The notes below the pieces were generated by a model. That model saw only the letters and a list, made by a program, of their open reading frames with translations, made no database searches and was not told the DNA's origin. Source: Verrucomicrobium sp. BvORR106 (GTDB taxonomy: Bacteria > Verrucomicrobiota > Verrucomicrobiia > Verrucomicrobiales > Verrucomicrobiaceae). From it: a DNA stretch of 64,000 nucleotides. Below are positions 39,834 to 49,016 of the stretch, piece by piece. The stretch lies in contig NZ_BATR01000181.1 of assembly GCF_000739655.1 (NCBI RefSeq), positions 186,001 through 250,000 of the forward strand, read 5' to 3'. Position 1 is the first letter of the stretch; each line of letters opens with the position of its first letter. The translations under genes and the position numbers were made by a program.

Positions 39834-40955
39834 TCAATTACTGAGAATCGCCTCGTCCCAGTCCTTCCAGACTGGATCAAACCCACGCTTGGAGAGCACG
39901 GCGGCAATTTCCTCGGGGCTGCGATGATCAGAGATGTCGAACTGCCCGGTCGCCTCGTCTTCAGGTTTGTGTTCGGCGAGCTCCACCCGGCGACCACGCA
40001 CGGTGAGGTGCAGATCCTCCCTGCCCTGTCCGGTGTAGCCGCCAGGCTCAGTGTGGCTGCCCGCACTCATGGTGGTGATACCGATCGGGATCAAGGCATC
40101 CCGCAAAGCCGCTGACTCACGCGTGCTCATGACGATCCCCACCTGTGGGAAGCAGAGCCGGAAGGCACAGAGCAACTGAATGAAACGGGCATCATCCACC
40201 GGGAAGCGGGGCTGGAAACCGCCCGCCGCCGGCCGCAAACGCGGGAAAGCGATGGTGTACGAGGCCTTCCACCCGTGATTCTGCATGTACTCGAGATGGG
40301 CTGCGAGTCCCAAGGCCTCCGTCTTCCAATCCGCCAGCCCCAACAAGGCTCCGAGACCCATGCGACGGAATCCACCTGCATAACCTCGCTCCGGACACTC
40401 CAGACGCCAGTCGAAGTCCCGCTTCGGCCCCATGGTGTGGTACTCGTGGTAGGCGTCCCGGTCGTAAGTCTCTTGGTACACCACCAGACCTTCCGCTCCC
40501 TCGTTCACCATGCGGGCATACTCTGGCTGCTCCATGGGACCGACTTCGATGCCGATGGTTGGCACGAAGGGTTTCAACACCCGGATGCATTCCTCGAGAT
40601 ACCCGTTGGAAACAAACTTGGGATGCTCCCCTGCCACCAGCAGGATGTGGCGGAAGCCCAGCCCGGTGAGGTGCTTGGCCTCCTTGATCACCTGATCAAG
40701 CGTCAGCGTGACGCGGAAGATGGGATTGTCCCGGGAGAACCCGCAATAGGCGCAGTTGTTGACGCATTCGTTCGAGAGATACAGCGGGGCGAACAACCGC
40801 ATCGTCTTGCCGAAGTGCTTGCGCGTCAAAGCCGCGGCTTCAGCTGCCATGGACTCAAGCTGCTGAGGCGTCTTGGGTTCCAGCAGACTCAGCAGCTTGC
40901 GCAACAGCGGCGATTTCCGCTCGGGAAGCGCATTGAACGTTTCAACAAAGGACAC
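39834..40955 (-). CDS. thiH: 2-iminoacetate synthase, ThiH-like radical SAM enzyme
   Basis: A 373-residue radical SAM protein starting at GTG. The [4Fe-4S] cysteines are C64, C68 and C71 (CVNNCAYCGF), followed by GEHPK and the ThiH/BATS region (CAFRLCFPQVGIVMSTRES, GITTMSAGSHTEPGGY). ThiH cleaves tyrosine to make dehydroglycine for the thiamine thiazole ring. No thiG/thiF or TPP riboswitch is in the window, but the tyrS and pheA genes lie just upstream on the same strand. FO-synthase-like alternatives are less likely. Confidence 0.9.
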   Translation of the reverse strand: MSFVETFNALPERKSPLLRKLLSLLEPKTPQQLESMAAEAAALTRKHFGKTMRLFAPLYLSNECVNNCAYCGFSRDNPIFRVTLTLDQVIKEAKHLTGLGFRHILLVAGEHPKFVSNGYLEECIRVLKPFVPTIGIEVGPMEQPEYARMVNEGAEGLVVYQETYDRDAYHEYHTMGPKRDFDWRLECPERGYAGGFRRMGLGALLGLADWKTEALGLAAHLEYMQNHGWKASYTIAFPRLRPAAGGFQPRFPVDDARFIQLLCAFRLCFPQVGIVMSTRESAALRDALIPIGITTMSAGSHTEPGGYTGQGREDLHLTVRGRRVELAEHKPEDEATGQFDISDHRSPEEIAAVLSKRGFDPVWKDWDEAILSN

Positions 40956-41004
40956 AGGGCAGAGGAATGGAAAAAGGGATGAAAACTGACGGATACGATC
41001 GCGC

Positions 41005-42090
41005 TCAGGCCGTTTCCGGCCACTTCATGTCATGCGGATAATAACGCCTGCGGAACAGCGTCTGATGCTCAGGAAGCTCTTTGAGCAGTTCGGTGTTGGG
41101 GAAGGAGCCCAGCCACACGCAGGACGGCGGCCAGTCTGGACGCTGGGGGAACTTCTCGTTCAGCTTGTCGTGAATGCCCTTGATGGCGGCATCCTGAAGA
41201 TGACCCTCCACTTCCACGAAGAACATGTACTCGAAGTCCCGCTCCACCCGGGGGAAGGGATAGATGATGGAAAGGAAAACATCATGCGCGCTGATGACAC
41301 CCAGCGCGTCATAGAGCGTGCCCGTTTCGTTGGGCAGGCTCAGCAGAAAACAGGTCTTGTTCAGGCTCTTGTCCACGTCCTTCACGGTGGCGTTGTCCAT
41401 CCGCTGGATGAGCTTCTCCTCACCCAGGATCCAGAAGCGCGTGAAGCCGTTGGAATAGTCAGAAAGGCTGCGGGTCTGTTCCAGGCCGAGCTGATGATCA
41501 TGCTCCAGTTCCGCCAGATCCACCGCCCTGAGGCTGCCGGAGTACACGTCCAGAGCTTCACGGGAGGCGATGGCGGCCACCGTCGGATTAGCCACCGCTT
41601 CCAGGGTGGCGGCACCGGTGCTCTCCGCCTGCTCCACCCGGATTTCCAGATGGTCCTTGATCCGCTGGAGCGTCTTGGAGCACTGGCGCAGGGCACTGGG
41701 GTGGCTGCGAATGACATCGATGCCAATCAAGCCCCCGCTCTGGCTCATGAGGAAATGCTGGATGGGCAAAAGCTCCTCCCACACCACAAAGGTGCGGCGC
41801 TGGCGGGGCGTCTCGAAGAGGCGCTCCAGTTCCTTCACCGACTCGACGATGATGCCGTCGAGCGTGTTCTCGATCGCGATGACGCCAAAGTCGATGTCCC
41901 CCCTCGCCTGCGCCGCGATGATCTCCGGATGAGAGGAGTACGCCACGGGTTCGAAGACCGTCCCCATGGCATCGACCCGGCCACTGTAGTGCGCCGCAAA
42001 CCGCGCCGCCGCCGTGTAGCCGTTGGTGAGCCGGGCAGGCCGGAGGAAGCCGATGCGAGGGCGGCTGGGAGGAGAAACGACGTCACTCAT
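41005..42090 (-). CDS. pheA: Prephenate dehydratase with ACT domain
   Basis: A 361-residue enzyme converting prephenate to phenylpyruvate in phenylalanine synthesis. The dehydratase core has FGVIAIENTLDGII and NGFTRFWILG with the TRF motif. A C-terminal ACT domain (KTCFLLSLPNETGTLYDALGVIS, NTELL) senses phenylalanine. An N-terminal chorismate mutase domain is not seen, so this is the monofunctional type. It starts nine bases after the tyrS stop; a GTG at 42099 is an alternative. Confidence 0.92.
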   Translation of the reverse strand: MSDVVSPPSRPRIGFLRPARLTNGYTAAARFAAHYSGRVDAMGTVFEPVAYSSHPEIIAAQARGDIDFGVIAIENTLDGIIVESVKELERLFETPRQRRTFVVWEELLPIQHFLMSQSGGLIGIDVIRSHPSALRQCSKTLQRIKDHLEIRVEQAESTGAATLEAVANPTVAAIASREALDVYSGSLRAVDLAELEHDHQLGLEQTRSLSDYSNGFTRFWILGEEKLIQRMDNATVKDVDKSLNKTCFLLSLPNETGTLYDALGVISAHDVFLSIIYPFPRVERDFEYMFFVEVEGHLQDAAIKGIHDKLNEKFPQRPDWPPSCVWLGSFPNTELLKELPEHQTLFRRRYYPHDMKWPETA

Positions 42091-42099
42091 GATGTGCAC

Positions 42100-43401
42100 T
42101 CAGTCCACCGACAACAGGGCATAGTTGCGCTTGCCCTTGCGGAGCAAGACGTATTGGCCGTGCAAGGTGCTGTCCACCGTGAGGCGGTCCGTCGGTGCCG
42201 TGGCGCGGTCTCCATTCACATACACTCCGCCCCCTTCCACGTCCTTCCTCGCCTGCCCCTTGCTCTGCGAGAGCCCGGAAAGCACAAGCGCCTCCACCAG
42301 CGGCAGGCCTTCGCCGCCCAGCTGGTCACCGGTCAAAGCGGCATTGGGGACCTCTTCGCTCAAGGTCTGGAGCGTGGAGGCAGAGATGCCTTCGAGGCTG
42401 CCTCCGAAGAGGATCTCGCTGGCACGCACCGCATCGTTCGTGGCCTGCTCTCCATGGATGAGCGTGGTGATGGACCGGGCCAGAGCCTGGTGCGCCTTCC
42501 GCGCCCCTGGATTGGCCTCGTGCTCCGCCTCCAGCGCACGAATCTCGTCGTGCGGCAGGAAGGTGAAGAACTTCAAGTACTTCACCACATCGCGGTCGTC
42601 GCTGTTGATCCAGAACTGGTAGAACTTGTAGATGCTCGTCTTCTTGGGATCGAGCCAGATCGCCCCGCCCTCAGACTTGCCAAACTTCGTGCCGTCCGAC
42701 TTCGTGATGAGCGGCATGGTCAGACCGTAGGCGTGACGCCCCAGCTTCTTGCGCACCAGATCAATGCCAGTCGTGATGTTCCCCCACTGGTCAGAGCCGC
42801 CGATCTGCAATTCGCAGCCGGCGACCTGGGCGAGATGGAAGTAGTCGTAGGACTGGAGCAGCATGTAGCTGAACTCTGTGTAGCTGATGCCCACGTCGCG
42901 GTCTTCCATGCGGGCGCGGACGCTTTCCTTGGCCACCATCTGGTTGACCGTGAAGTGCTTGCCCACATCGCGGAGGAAATCCAGGTAGGAGATGGGACCG
43001 ATCCAGTCCGCATTGTCCATCAGACGGGCCGGATTCTCGGGCGAGTCGAAGTCCAGCAGCTTGGCCAACTGGGGGCGTACCGCCTCCACGTTGGCTTTGA
43101 TCTGGTCCTGCGTGAGCAACTGGCGTTCCGCGGACTTCCCACTGGGATCGCCGATCGATCCCGTGGCCCCACCTGCCACCGCGATAGGATGGTGCCCGGC
43201 AAGCTGGAAACGGCGCAGAGCCAGAAGCGGCACGATATGCCCCACATGGAGGGAATCAGCAGTCGGGTCGAAGCCACAATACAGCGTGATGGGCTTGGCC
43301 GCCAGCCGGTCAGGCAGCGGGAGCAAATCGGCACGCGACTCCGGAACACTGGTGAAATCTGCCACCAGGCCCCGGAACTGTAGGTCTTCGAAGATGTTCA
43401 T
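42100..43401 (-). CDS. tyrS: Tyrosyl-tRNA synthetase
   Basis: A 433-residue class I synthetase. HIGH is HVGH (DSLHVGHIVPLLALRRFQ), KMSKS is KFGKSEGG, and the tyrosine pocket segment is LLQSYDYFHL...CELQIGGSDQWGNI. A C-terminal S4-like domain (LVEALVLSGLSQSKGQARKDVEGGGVYVNG) binds tRNA. The start at 43401 is by homology. It leads the tyrS-pheA-thiH row on the minus strand. Confidence 0.97.
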   Translation of the reverse strand: MNIFEDLQFRGLVADFTSVPESRADLLPLPDRLAAKPITLYCGFDPTADSLHVGHIVPLLALRRFQLAGHHPIAVAGGATGSIGDPSGKSAERQLLTQDQIKANVEAVRPQLAKLLDFDSPENPARLMDNADWIGPISYLDFLRDVGKHFTVNQMVAKESVRARMEDRDVGISYTEFSYMLLQSYDYFHLAQVAGCELQIGGSDQWGNITTGIDLVRKKLGRHAYGLTMPLITKSDGTKFGKSEGGAIWLDPKKTSIYKFYQFWINSDDRDVVKYLKFFTFLPHDEIRALEAEHEANPGARKAHQALARSITTLIHGEQATNDAVRASEILFGGSLEGISASTLQTLSEEVPNAALTGDQLGGEGLPLVEALVLSGLSQSKGQARKDVEGGGVYVNGDRATAPTDRLTVDSTLHGQYVLLRKGKRNYALLSVD

Positions 43402-43494
43402 GGGCACAAAATAGACTGAGAGAGCCTGCAAGATGGGACGGGACGCCGGGGGCGTCAAGCCGGGGCAAGGCCGTCCTGGGAATCGCTGCGAAAA

Positions 43495-44388
43495 CTATTT
43501 GCCCGATTTCTCGCAGTAGAGGGCAATCCCGTCGGCGCACATCGCAGCGTTGTTGGCGGACTCAAAGAGGTGCCACTCCGCGATGCCAGCCCCGCTTTTG
43601 ACCGCCACCTCGTGCTCCGCCTCGGTGAAGGCCTCCCTCAGGGCATCCCCGCGCAGCCCTTGGTCCAGAAGGGTCTGGACGCACTCATGCACCTGATGCA
43701 CCCGCAGACTGTACTGGGAGAGGTGCTTGGCCACTTCCGTCACCTCGCCGAAGTGGGTGAGATAAAGTCTGGCGAAGCCCATGGAGTGCAGACGCTCCAG
43801 AGACTCATCATAGGCCACGGGATCAAACTGCGGGGGCGCGGCGGTGACACTCAGGTACGGGCACCGTGGCAGCTTCATCCCCGCCACATCCCCGGTGAAG
43901 CAGCCATCGCCCAGCGCATACGCGAGGTGATGCCGGGCATGTCCTGGCGTGTCGAGCGCAATGAAGTGATCCCGACGGCCCAGCTTCACCTTGTCGCCAT
44001 CCTGAAGTGCGATCACCCGCTCCGCCGGTGCCGGCAGGATCTCACCCCACAGAGTGTCCATGCGATCGCCATAGATCCTCTGGGCGCTGGAGATGAGTTT
44101 CTCCGGATCAATCAAATGGGGTGCCCCTTTAGGATGCACATAAACCGTCGCCCCCTGTTGCGCCCACCACCCGGCCGCGCCGGAGTGATCCAGGTGAATG
44201 TGCGTCACCAGCACCTTCTTCACGTCCTTAGGATCAAATCCAAGACGTTCAATGCCCTCCAACAACGCTGGCAACGTCGATCCCGGCCCCGTTTCCACCA
44301 GAGCGAGCTCGCCATCAGATTCCACCAGATAGGCCGCGATGATCTCCGGCAGCCCTTGAAAGTGAAGGTCAATCGTGTGCACTTGCAT
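43495..44388 (-). CDS. Metallo-beta-lactamase fold hydrolase
   Basis: A 297-residue MBL-fold protein with the metal motif THIHLDHSG (HxHxDH) near residue 80, HARHH with the next ligands, and THFGEV later. The order and length match broad-specificity hydrolases (glyoxalase II/quorum-lactonase-like). It starts 111 bases before a terminator. The substrate is unknown. It is followed downstream by tyrS. Confidence 0.88.
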   Translation of the reverse strand: MQVHTIDLHFQGLPEIIAAYLVESDGELALVETGPGSTLPALLEGIERLGFDPKDVKKVLVTHIHLDHSGAAGWWAQQGATVYVHPKGAPHLIDPEKLISSAQRIYGDRMDTLWGEILPAPAERVIALQDGDKVKLGRRDHFIALDTPGHARHHLAYALGDGCFTGDVAGMKLPRCPYLSVTAAPPQFDPVAYDESLERLHSMGFARLYLTHFGEVTEVAKHLSQYSLRVHQVHECVQTLLDQGLRGDALREAFTEAEHEVAVKSGAGIAEWHLFESANNAAMCADGIALYCEKSGK

Positions 44389-44472
44389 CGTGCTCTGTCC
44401 CTTGCCTTCGATCACGCGAAGATGCAACCCCTGCGTGGTCTCGCCCGCCTTGCTTCTCTCTCTCCGTTAAGG

Positions 44473-44504
44473 AAAAAAACGCCAGCATCCGCAGATGCCG
44501 GCGT
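44473..44504 (-). terminator. Terminator after korB
   Basis: On the minus strand a stem ACGCCGGCATC...GATGCTGGCGT (one G-U) with a short loop is followed by seven T residues (44473-44479). It ends the korA-korB transcript. Confidence 0.85.
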
Positions 44505-44573
44505 CATGTAAATTCCAACCAGAATCACCCTCTGTGCTCTCTGTGACTCTGTGGTTAATTCCTCACCCTCCGC

Positions 44574-45485
44574 CTACCTCATCGCCTCCAACCGCTTTCG
44601 CAGCAGGTCCTTCTGGCTCGCGCCGCCAATCTTCGCCTGGGTTTCCGTGATCCACTTCTGTTCCAGGTCATTCTTGGTGGGGCGCTGCACCTGGTAGTAC
44701 ACACCGAACTTCCCGGGAGCCAAGTTTTCTGCGAGCTTGAAGGCCGCGCCTTCGTCGGTCACATCGTGCTGGGTTTCATCCACGGTCTCAAACGTGCCGC
44801 CCTTGCGGGGCGTGCTGTCGTCGAAGGCACCTGCGTAAAACATGACGCACTCGCTCAGGCACTCCACCACACTGAAGCCGTCGTGCAGGATCGCCCGCTC
44901 AAACACCTGCTCCATGTGTTTCACCTGCGCCGCATGCGTGCGGGCGATGAAGGTGGCACCGCTGGCCAGGAGTTGTTTCATCGGGTTGATGGGCCGGTCC
45001 ACGGAACCCGTCGGGTCGGTCTTGGATTTGAAGCCGATGGGTGAGGTCGGGCTGGTCTGCTTCTTGGTCAGGCCATACACGAAGTTGTCCATGATCACAT
45101 AGGTGAGCTTCACGTTCTTCCGGGCGGCATGGTTCAGGTGATTGCCTCCAATGGAGAAGCCGTCGCCGTCGCCGCCGAAGACAAACACATGCACATCCGG
45201 CCGGCTCAGCGAGATGCCGGTGGCCAGGGGCAAAGCCCGACCATGGATGAAGTGGATGCCGTGCGTGTTCATGAAATACGGGAACCGGCTGGAGCAGCCG
45301 ATGCCCGCCACGCAGACAATTTTTTCATGCGGATACTGCAGCTTCTCCAGCACGCGGTAGAAGATGTTGAGCACCGCAAAGTCCCCGCAGCCGGGGCACC
45401 ACGTCGGGTGGTCGGCGGTCAGGGCCTTTTTTGTGAGCCGGTCCTCGGGCTCAGTGACGGTGGCGGAAGGAAGGACGGTGGACAT
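44574..45485 (-). CDS. korB: 2-oxoacid:ferredoxin oxidoreductase beta subunit
   Basis: A 303-residue thiamine-diphosphate subunit (KorB/PorB-like). It has TWCPGCGDFAVLN and the TPP site FGGDGDGFSIGGNH. With the alpha subunit it converts 2-oxoglutarate (or another 2-oxoacid) and CoA to acyl-CoA and reduced ferredoxin. It lies 54 bases downstream of the alpha gene. No delta/ferredoxin subunit gene is adjacent. Confidence 0.92.
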   Translation of the reverse strand: MSTVLPSATVTEPEDRLTKKALTADHPTWCPGCGDFAVLNIFYRVLEKLQYPHEKIVCVAGIGCSSRFPYFMNTHGIHFIHGRALPLATGISLSRPDVHVFVFGGDGDGFSIGGNHLNHAARKNVKLTYVIMDNFVYGLTKKQTSPTSPIGFKSKTDPTGSVDRPINPMKQLLASGATFIARTHAAQVKHMEQVFERAILHDGFSVVECLSECVMFYAGAFDDSTPRKGGTFETVDETQHDVTDEGAAFKLAENLAPGKFGVYYQVQRPTKNDLEQKWITETQAKIGGASQKDLLRKRLEAMR

Positions 45486-45539
45486 GGCAGTGAGGAAATG
45501 GAAATTGGTTTAAGGAAACATCATTCATCAGGCTCTGGA

Positions 45540-47342
45540 TCAGCCTGCCCCGGCGAGGTGCTTCTCCACCCCGGTCACAATCTCGCGAATGCGGAAGGCC
45601 AGACCGTCCGTCTTGCAGAGGGACTTGATGGCGGGATTGCAGTAGCGTGCCCTCAGCAGCGTGGCCATCTGGCCATAGCCGTAGGCACCGTAGTCATTCA
45701 TCTCCACCACCACGATGTGCTCGTAGCGGTTGAAGATCGTTTCCAGGCCGTTGGGCAGTGGATGAAGATGGCGCAGATGCAGCGCCCCGACCTTGAAGCC
45801 TTCCGCCGGCAGCCGGTCGGCGCTTTCTTTGATCGGCCCGTAAGTGCTGCCCCAGCCCACGATGAGCACATCCCCCTCCTGATGGCCGTGCACCTTGGGC
45901 AGCGGGAACTCCGCCGCCGCATCAATGAGCTTCTGCCGTCGTTTGCCCGTCATCTGGCTGTGCATCTTGGGGCTGCCGCTGGGGTGGCCCCACTCATCAT
46001 GCTCCAGCCCCGAGATGACCGGATACTTGCCACTGCTCATGCGCGAGCCGGGCGGGGCATGCTGGGTCGTGCGATCCAGCGGATAGGGACGATAGTCTTC
46101 GCGTCGCGTGGAGAGATCGATGTGCGGCTCCACCCAGTGGACATCCAGGTCCGGCTCGGCGAAGGCCTCAATGCGACTGCTCAACGCCTGATCACTCAAG
46201 ATGATCACCGGGCAGGAGTACTTGCGGGCCAGACGGCCAGCCTCCAGCGCGATGTAGAAGCAATCTTCCACATCCTGCGGCGCCAGCACGATGCGGGGAC
46301 AATCCCCATGGCTGCCGTAGATGGCCTGCATGAGATCGCTCTGCTCCACACTCGTGGGCAGGCCAGTCGAAGGGCCGCCACGCTGCACGTTGATCACGAT
46401 GATAGGCAGCTCCGCCATGCTGGCATAACTCAGCGCCTCCATCTTCAAACTCAGTCCGGGGCCTGCACTGCCCGTCACCGCCAGATGCCCGGCAAAGGCC
46501 GCACCCAAGGTCATGCTCACAGCCGCGAGCTCATCCTCGGCCTGCACATAGATGCCGCCGTACTTGGGCAACTCTGCACGCAGAGACTCCATAATGGACG
46601 ACCAAGGGGTGATGGGATAGGCCGCGCCGTATCGCACTCCCGCGGCGATGAGACCCGCCGTCAACATCTGATTCCCATCGGTGCTGATGCGGTGCCCGTC
46701 ACCGGCCTCACCATGCTCAAAGGCAAAGCGCTCCAGATCCCCCACCTCATAGGCAAAGCCCGCGTCAAAGGCGAGCATGGCGTTCCGCAGCACGCTTTCA
46801 TCCTTCTTGCCAAACTGGCGGCTGACGATGCCAATGAGCTTCTCCTTGTCGAGGTTGAAGACCGCGCAGACCAGCCCCAGCACAAACATGTTCTTTCCAC
46901 GATCCCTCGTGGAGCCGCCGACCGCCTCCACCGTGGCCGCAGTGAAGGGAATGCCAATGTGCTTGATGCCGCGCTCATGGCGCACCTCTTTGACTTCCCC
47001 GCTGTCATAGAGACAGACGCCTCCATCACGCAGCGCGCCCAGATGGCTGTCATAGCTGTGCTGGTAGAAGGCCACCAGCACATCCGCCTCGTCACCTGCA
47101 TGCAACACCTCCCCGGAGCCAATGTGCACCTGGAAGATGGACGGCCCACCACTGATCGTGGAAGGGATGGTCATGTAAGTCATGACCTCCTGAGCGGTGC
47201 GTCCGGCCAATCTCGCCAGGAAGCCGCCGATGGACTGGATGCCGTCTTGTGAGTTGCCCGCGAAGCGAATGACAGCGTTGCGGAGAGAATGCGGGGCATA
47301 AAGGCCCGGCGACATCGGGGTGGATGCAGGTTTCGCTAACAT
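45540..47342 (-). CDS. korA: 2-oxoacid:ferredoxin oxidoreductase alpha subunit (gamma-alpha fusion)
   Basis: A 600-residue KorA-type subunit. The N-terminal ~190 residues are the gamma domain (FAGNSQDGIQSIGGFLARLA, TYMTIPSTISGGPSIFQVHIG). The rest is the pyrimidine-binding and CoA part (RYGAAYPITPWSSIMESL, VTGSAGPGLSLKMEALSYA, VEMNDYGAYGYGQMATLLR). This fused layout is typical of 2-oxoglutarate synthase. The ATG at 47342 is preferred to a further upstream start. Confidence 0.92.
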   Translation of the reverse strand: MLAKPASTPMSPGLYAPHSLRNAVIRFAGNSQDGIQSIGGFLARLAGRTAQEVMTYMTIPSTISGGPSIFQVHIGSGEVLHAGDEADVLVAFYQHSYDSHLGALRDGGVCLYDSGEVKEVRHERGIKHIGIPFTAATVEAVGGSTRDRGKNMFVLGLVCAVFNLDKEKLIGIVSRQFGKKDESVLRNAMLAFDAGFAYEVGDLERFAFEHGEAGDGHRISTDGNQMLTAGLIAAGVRYGAAYPITPWSSIMESLRAELPKYGGIYVQAEDELAAVSMTLGAAFAGHLAVTGSAGPGLSLKMEALSYASMAELPIIVINVQRGGPSTGLPTSVEQSDLMQAIYGSHGDCPRIVLAPQDVEDCFYIALEAGRLARKYSCPVIILSDQALSSRIEAFAEPDLDVHWVEPHIDLSTRREDYRPYPLDRTTQHAPPGSRMSSGKYPVISGLEHDEWGHPSGSPKMHSQMTGKRRQKLIDAAAEFPLPKVHGHQEGDVLIVGWGSTYGPIKESADRLPAEGFKVGALHLRHLHPLPNGLETIFNRYEHIVVVEMNDYGAYGYGQMATLLRARYCNPAIKSLCKTDGLAFRIREIVTGVEKHLAGAG

Positions 47343-47563
47343 GTGGTTGTGGAATGCGTGCGAATTGGCATGCAATCCGATTAGACATGGAAATGCAATA
47401 CTGGAATTGCGGTGCAGCGGCTTTTGTGTCTTTTAGGAAAGAATCCTCCCACACCAGGCGTTGCGACCTTTCCTGCGGCGGCTGACAGCTTTTTCATTGC
47501 TCCATAGCAGAGCGAACCTGTAGATTGACGCGACACCATGGAGCGCTCTACTTTCAGCAGGTG

Positions 47564-47866
47564 ATGAGCATCTCCCACTCACCATCTTGGCTCAAGGGTT
47601 TGCTCATCATGGCAGCCATCTATCCGCTGCCGTATCTGACCCTTCGGTTTCTGGTCCCAGTGGGACAAAAGACCTTCGTCCGACCAATGAATTTCATGGC
47701 CACCGGAGCCAGCATCGATCTCAAGTTCCACCACAATCCGGACTCCATTGCCACCAAACTCCCGCCAGGACCTCTCAGAACAGTGGTCCGAGGAGCAGAC
47801 GTGGTCCTGATGGCCCCCCTTTGTGAAGCCGATGTCTATTTTACCGGCACCGGGTGGAGATTATAG
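47564..47866 (+). CDS. Small protein with one membrane helix
   Basis: 100 residues from the ATG at 47564, which has GCAGGTG just upstream. One hydrophobic segment (LKGLLIMAAIYPLPYLTLRFLV) lies near residues 9-30. The rest (SIDLKFHHNPDSIATKLPPG, GADVVLMAPLCEADVYF) is not recognised. Divergent from korA. Function unknown. Confidence 0.5.
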   Translation: MSISHSPSWLKGLLIMAAIYPLPYLTLRFLVPVGQKTFVRPMNFMATGASIDLKFHHNPDSIATKLPPGPLRTVVRGADVVLMAPLCEADVYFTGTGWRL

Positions 47867-47985
47867 AGCGGGTCCAATGCCGGTTCTCAGAACAACCGCC
47901 TCCTGGTCCGTCTCAACATTTTTCCCGTTCTACAGACAAAAGTCCCCGCTTGTGCCGCTATCCCCGTGAATCACCTCACGCCTGC

Positions 47986-48510
47986 GTGGACGCCTCCCCC
48001 TCAACCTCAACACCCTCCTGGAACTCGTGGCTCGGCCAGCGCTCCCGCCAGTTCCTGCTTTTCGCCCGGTCGCAGACCCGGTGCGAGGCGGACGCGCACG
48101 ACGTTCTTCAGGATTCCCTGGTGGAGACGTGGCGGCGGGCGGGACACAAGGCGCCGGACGACGCCCTGGTGTTCGCCACCATCCGCCGCCGGGCCATTGA
48201 CCTCTTCCGCAGCACGGAACGGCGGCAACGCCGGGAACAAACCGCCTATGAAATCCTGTGGCTGGACCAGCCCGCAGACGGCCCGGGCGTCGACCCCGCT
48301 CTGGACGAAGCCGTCCAGCGGCTGCCCAACCACCTCCGGGAGGTCCTCATCGTTCGGATCTGGGGCGGGCTGACCTTCCAGCAGATCGCCCATTCCCTGG
48401 ACATTCCCGCCGACACGGCCGCCTCCCGCTACCGCTATGCCCTGGACCATCTGCGTAAGGCGATGAAACAACCTGAGGGCGCCCAGCCCGCTTCCCCCCA
48501 TTTGCCATGA
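47986..48510 (+). CDS. ECF-type sigma factor
   Basis: About 174 residues from a GTG at 47986; an earlier GTG at 47854 is open in frame. Region 2 is present as FLLFARSQTRCEADAHDVLQ...DSLVETWRRA. Region 4 is LPNHLREVLIVRIWGGLTFQQIAHSLDIPADTAASRYRYALDHLRKAM. Such factors redirect RNA polymerase to envelope or stress promoters. Its stop overlaps the next gene as ATGA. The N-terminus of region 2 is short. Confidence 0.8.
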   Translation: MDASPSTSTPSWNSWLGQRSRQFLLFARSQTRCEADAHDVLQDSLVETWRRAGHKAPDDALVFATIRRRAIDLFRSTERRQRREQTAYEILWLDQPADGPGVDPALDEAVQRLPNHLREVLIVRIWGGLTFQQIAHSLDIPADTAASRYRYALDHLRKAMKQPEGAQPASPHLP

Positions 48511-48968
48511 ACATCGAAGATGACGAACTTGAGCGCCGCCTTCAGGCCCTCCAGCCCGCAGCGGTCCCTGAACCCCTGGCCGCACGGCTGCAGCAGGCCC
48601 AGCCGAAACGGCCTCACTGGTGGTACCTGACTGCCGCCATGACTGGCGTGGCGGTGCTTTTTCTCCGATTTCCCCCTCACCCTGAAGAGGTCACCGCCCC
48701 CGCTCCCGGCCTCTCTCCCGCTGTCACCGCCCAAACCCCTGCTGAACCCCTCGAAGACCTGCGGGTCTTCCTGCCGATCGAGCAGACCAGCACGCTGGTA
48801 AAGGTGGAAAAGGTGGGCGTCCTGGAGACCGACCCTGAGCGTCCCATCCAGCTCATGCGCACCTTCTGGGTGGATGACGTGACCTACCGTGGCGACGACG
48901 GCGTCAGCACCTTCCAGCGTCAGGAGTCCCGCATGGAAATCGTTCCCGTGGCCATGCAGACCTACTAG
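48507..48968 (+). CDS. Membrane protein, candidate anti-sigma factor
   Basis: A 153-residue protein, translationally coupled to the sigma gene (ATGA overlap). It has a short cytosolic N-terminus with an LERRLQAL helix, one membrane helix (about residues 40-55, YLTAAMTGVAVLFL) and an exported C-terminal region. Gene order and topology fit an anti-sigma factor that holds the sigma protein at the membrane. No zinc-binding ZAS motif is seen, so the role is inferred. Confidence 0.65.
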   Translation: MNIEDDELERRLQALQPAAVPEPLAARLQQAQPKRPHWWYLTAAMTGVAVLFLRFPPHPEEVTAPAPGLSPAVTAQTPAEPLEDLRVFLPIEQTSTLVKVEKVGVLETDPERPIQLMRTFWVDDVTYRGDDGVSTFQRQESRMEIVPVAMQTY

Positions 48969-49016
48969 CCGGCCTCGTGGCCCATCTCATTCCCAACCCC
49001 ACCCCCCATTGATCCC

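Noticed and set aside
40956-41004. Possible TPP riboswitch before thiH
   Set aside because: The gap to pheA is about 50 bases; no THI-box (CUGAGA) pairing is seen.
41032-43383. 783-codon open frame on the plus strand
   Set aside because: Antisense to pheA and tyrS, caused by GC-rich codon bias.
45129-47252. 707-codon open frame on the plus strand
   Set aside because: Antisense to korA and korB; no domain and no start signal.
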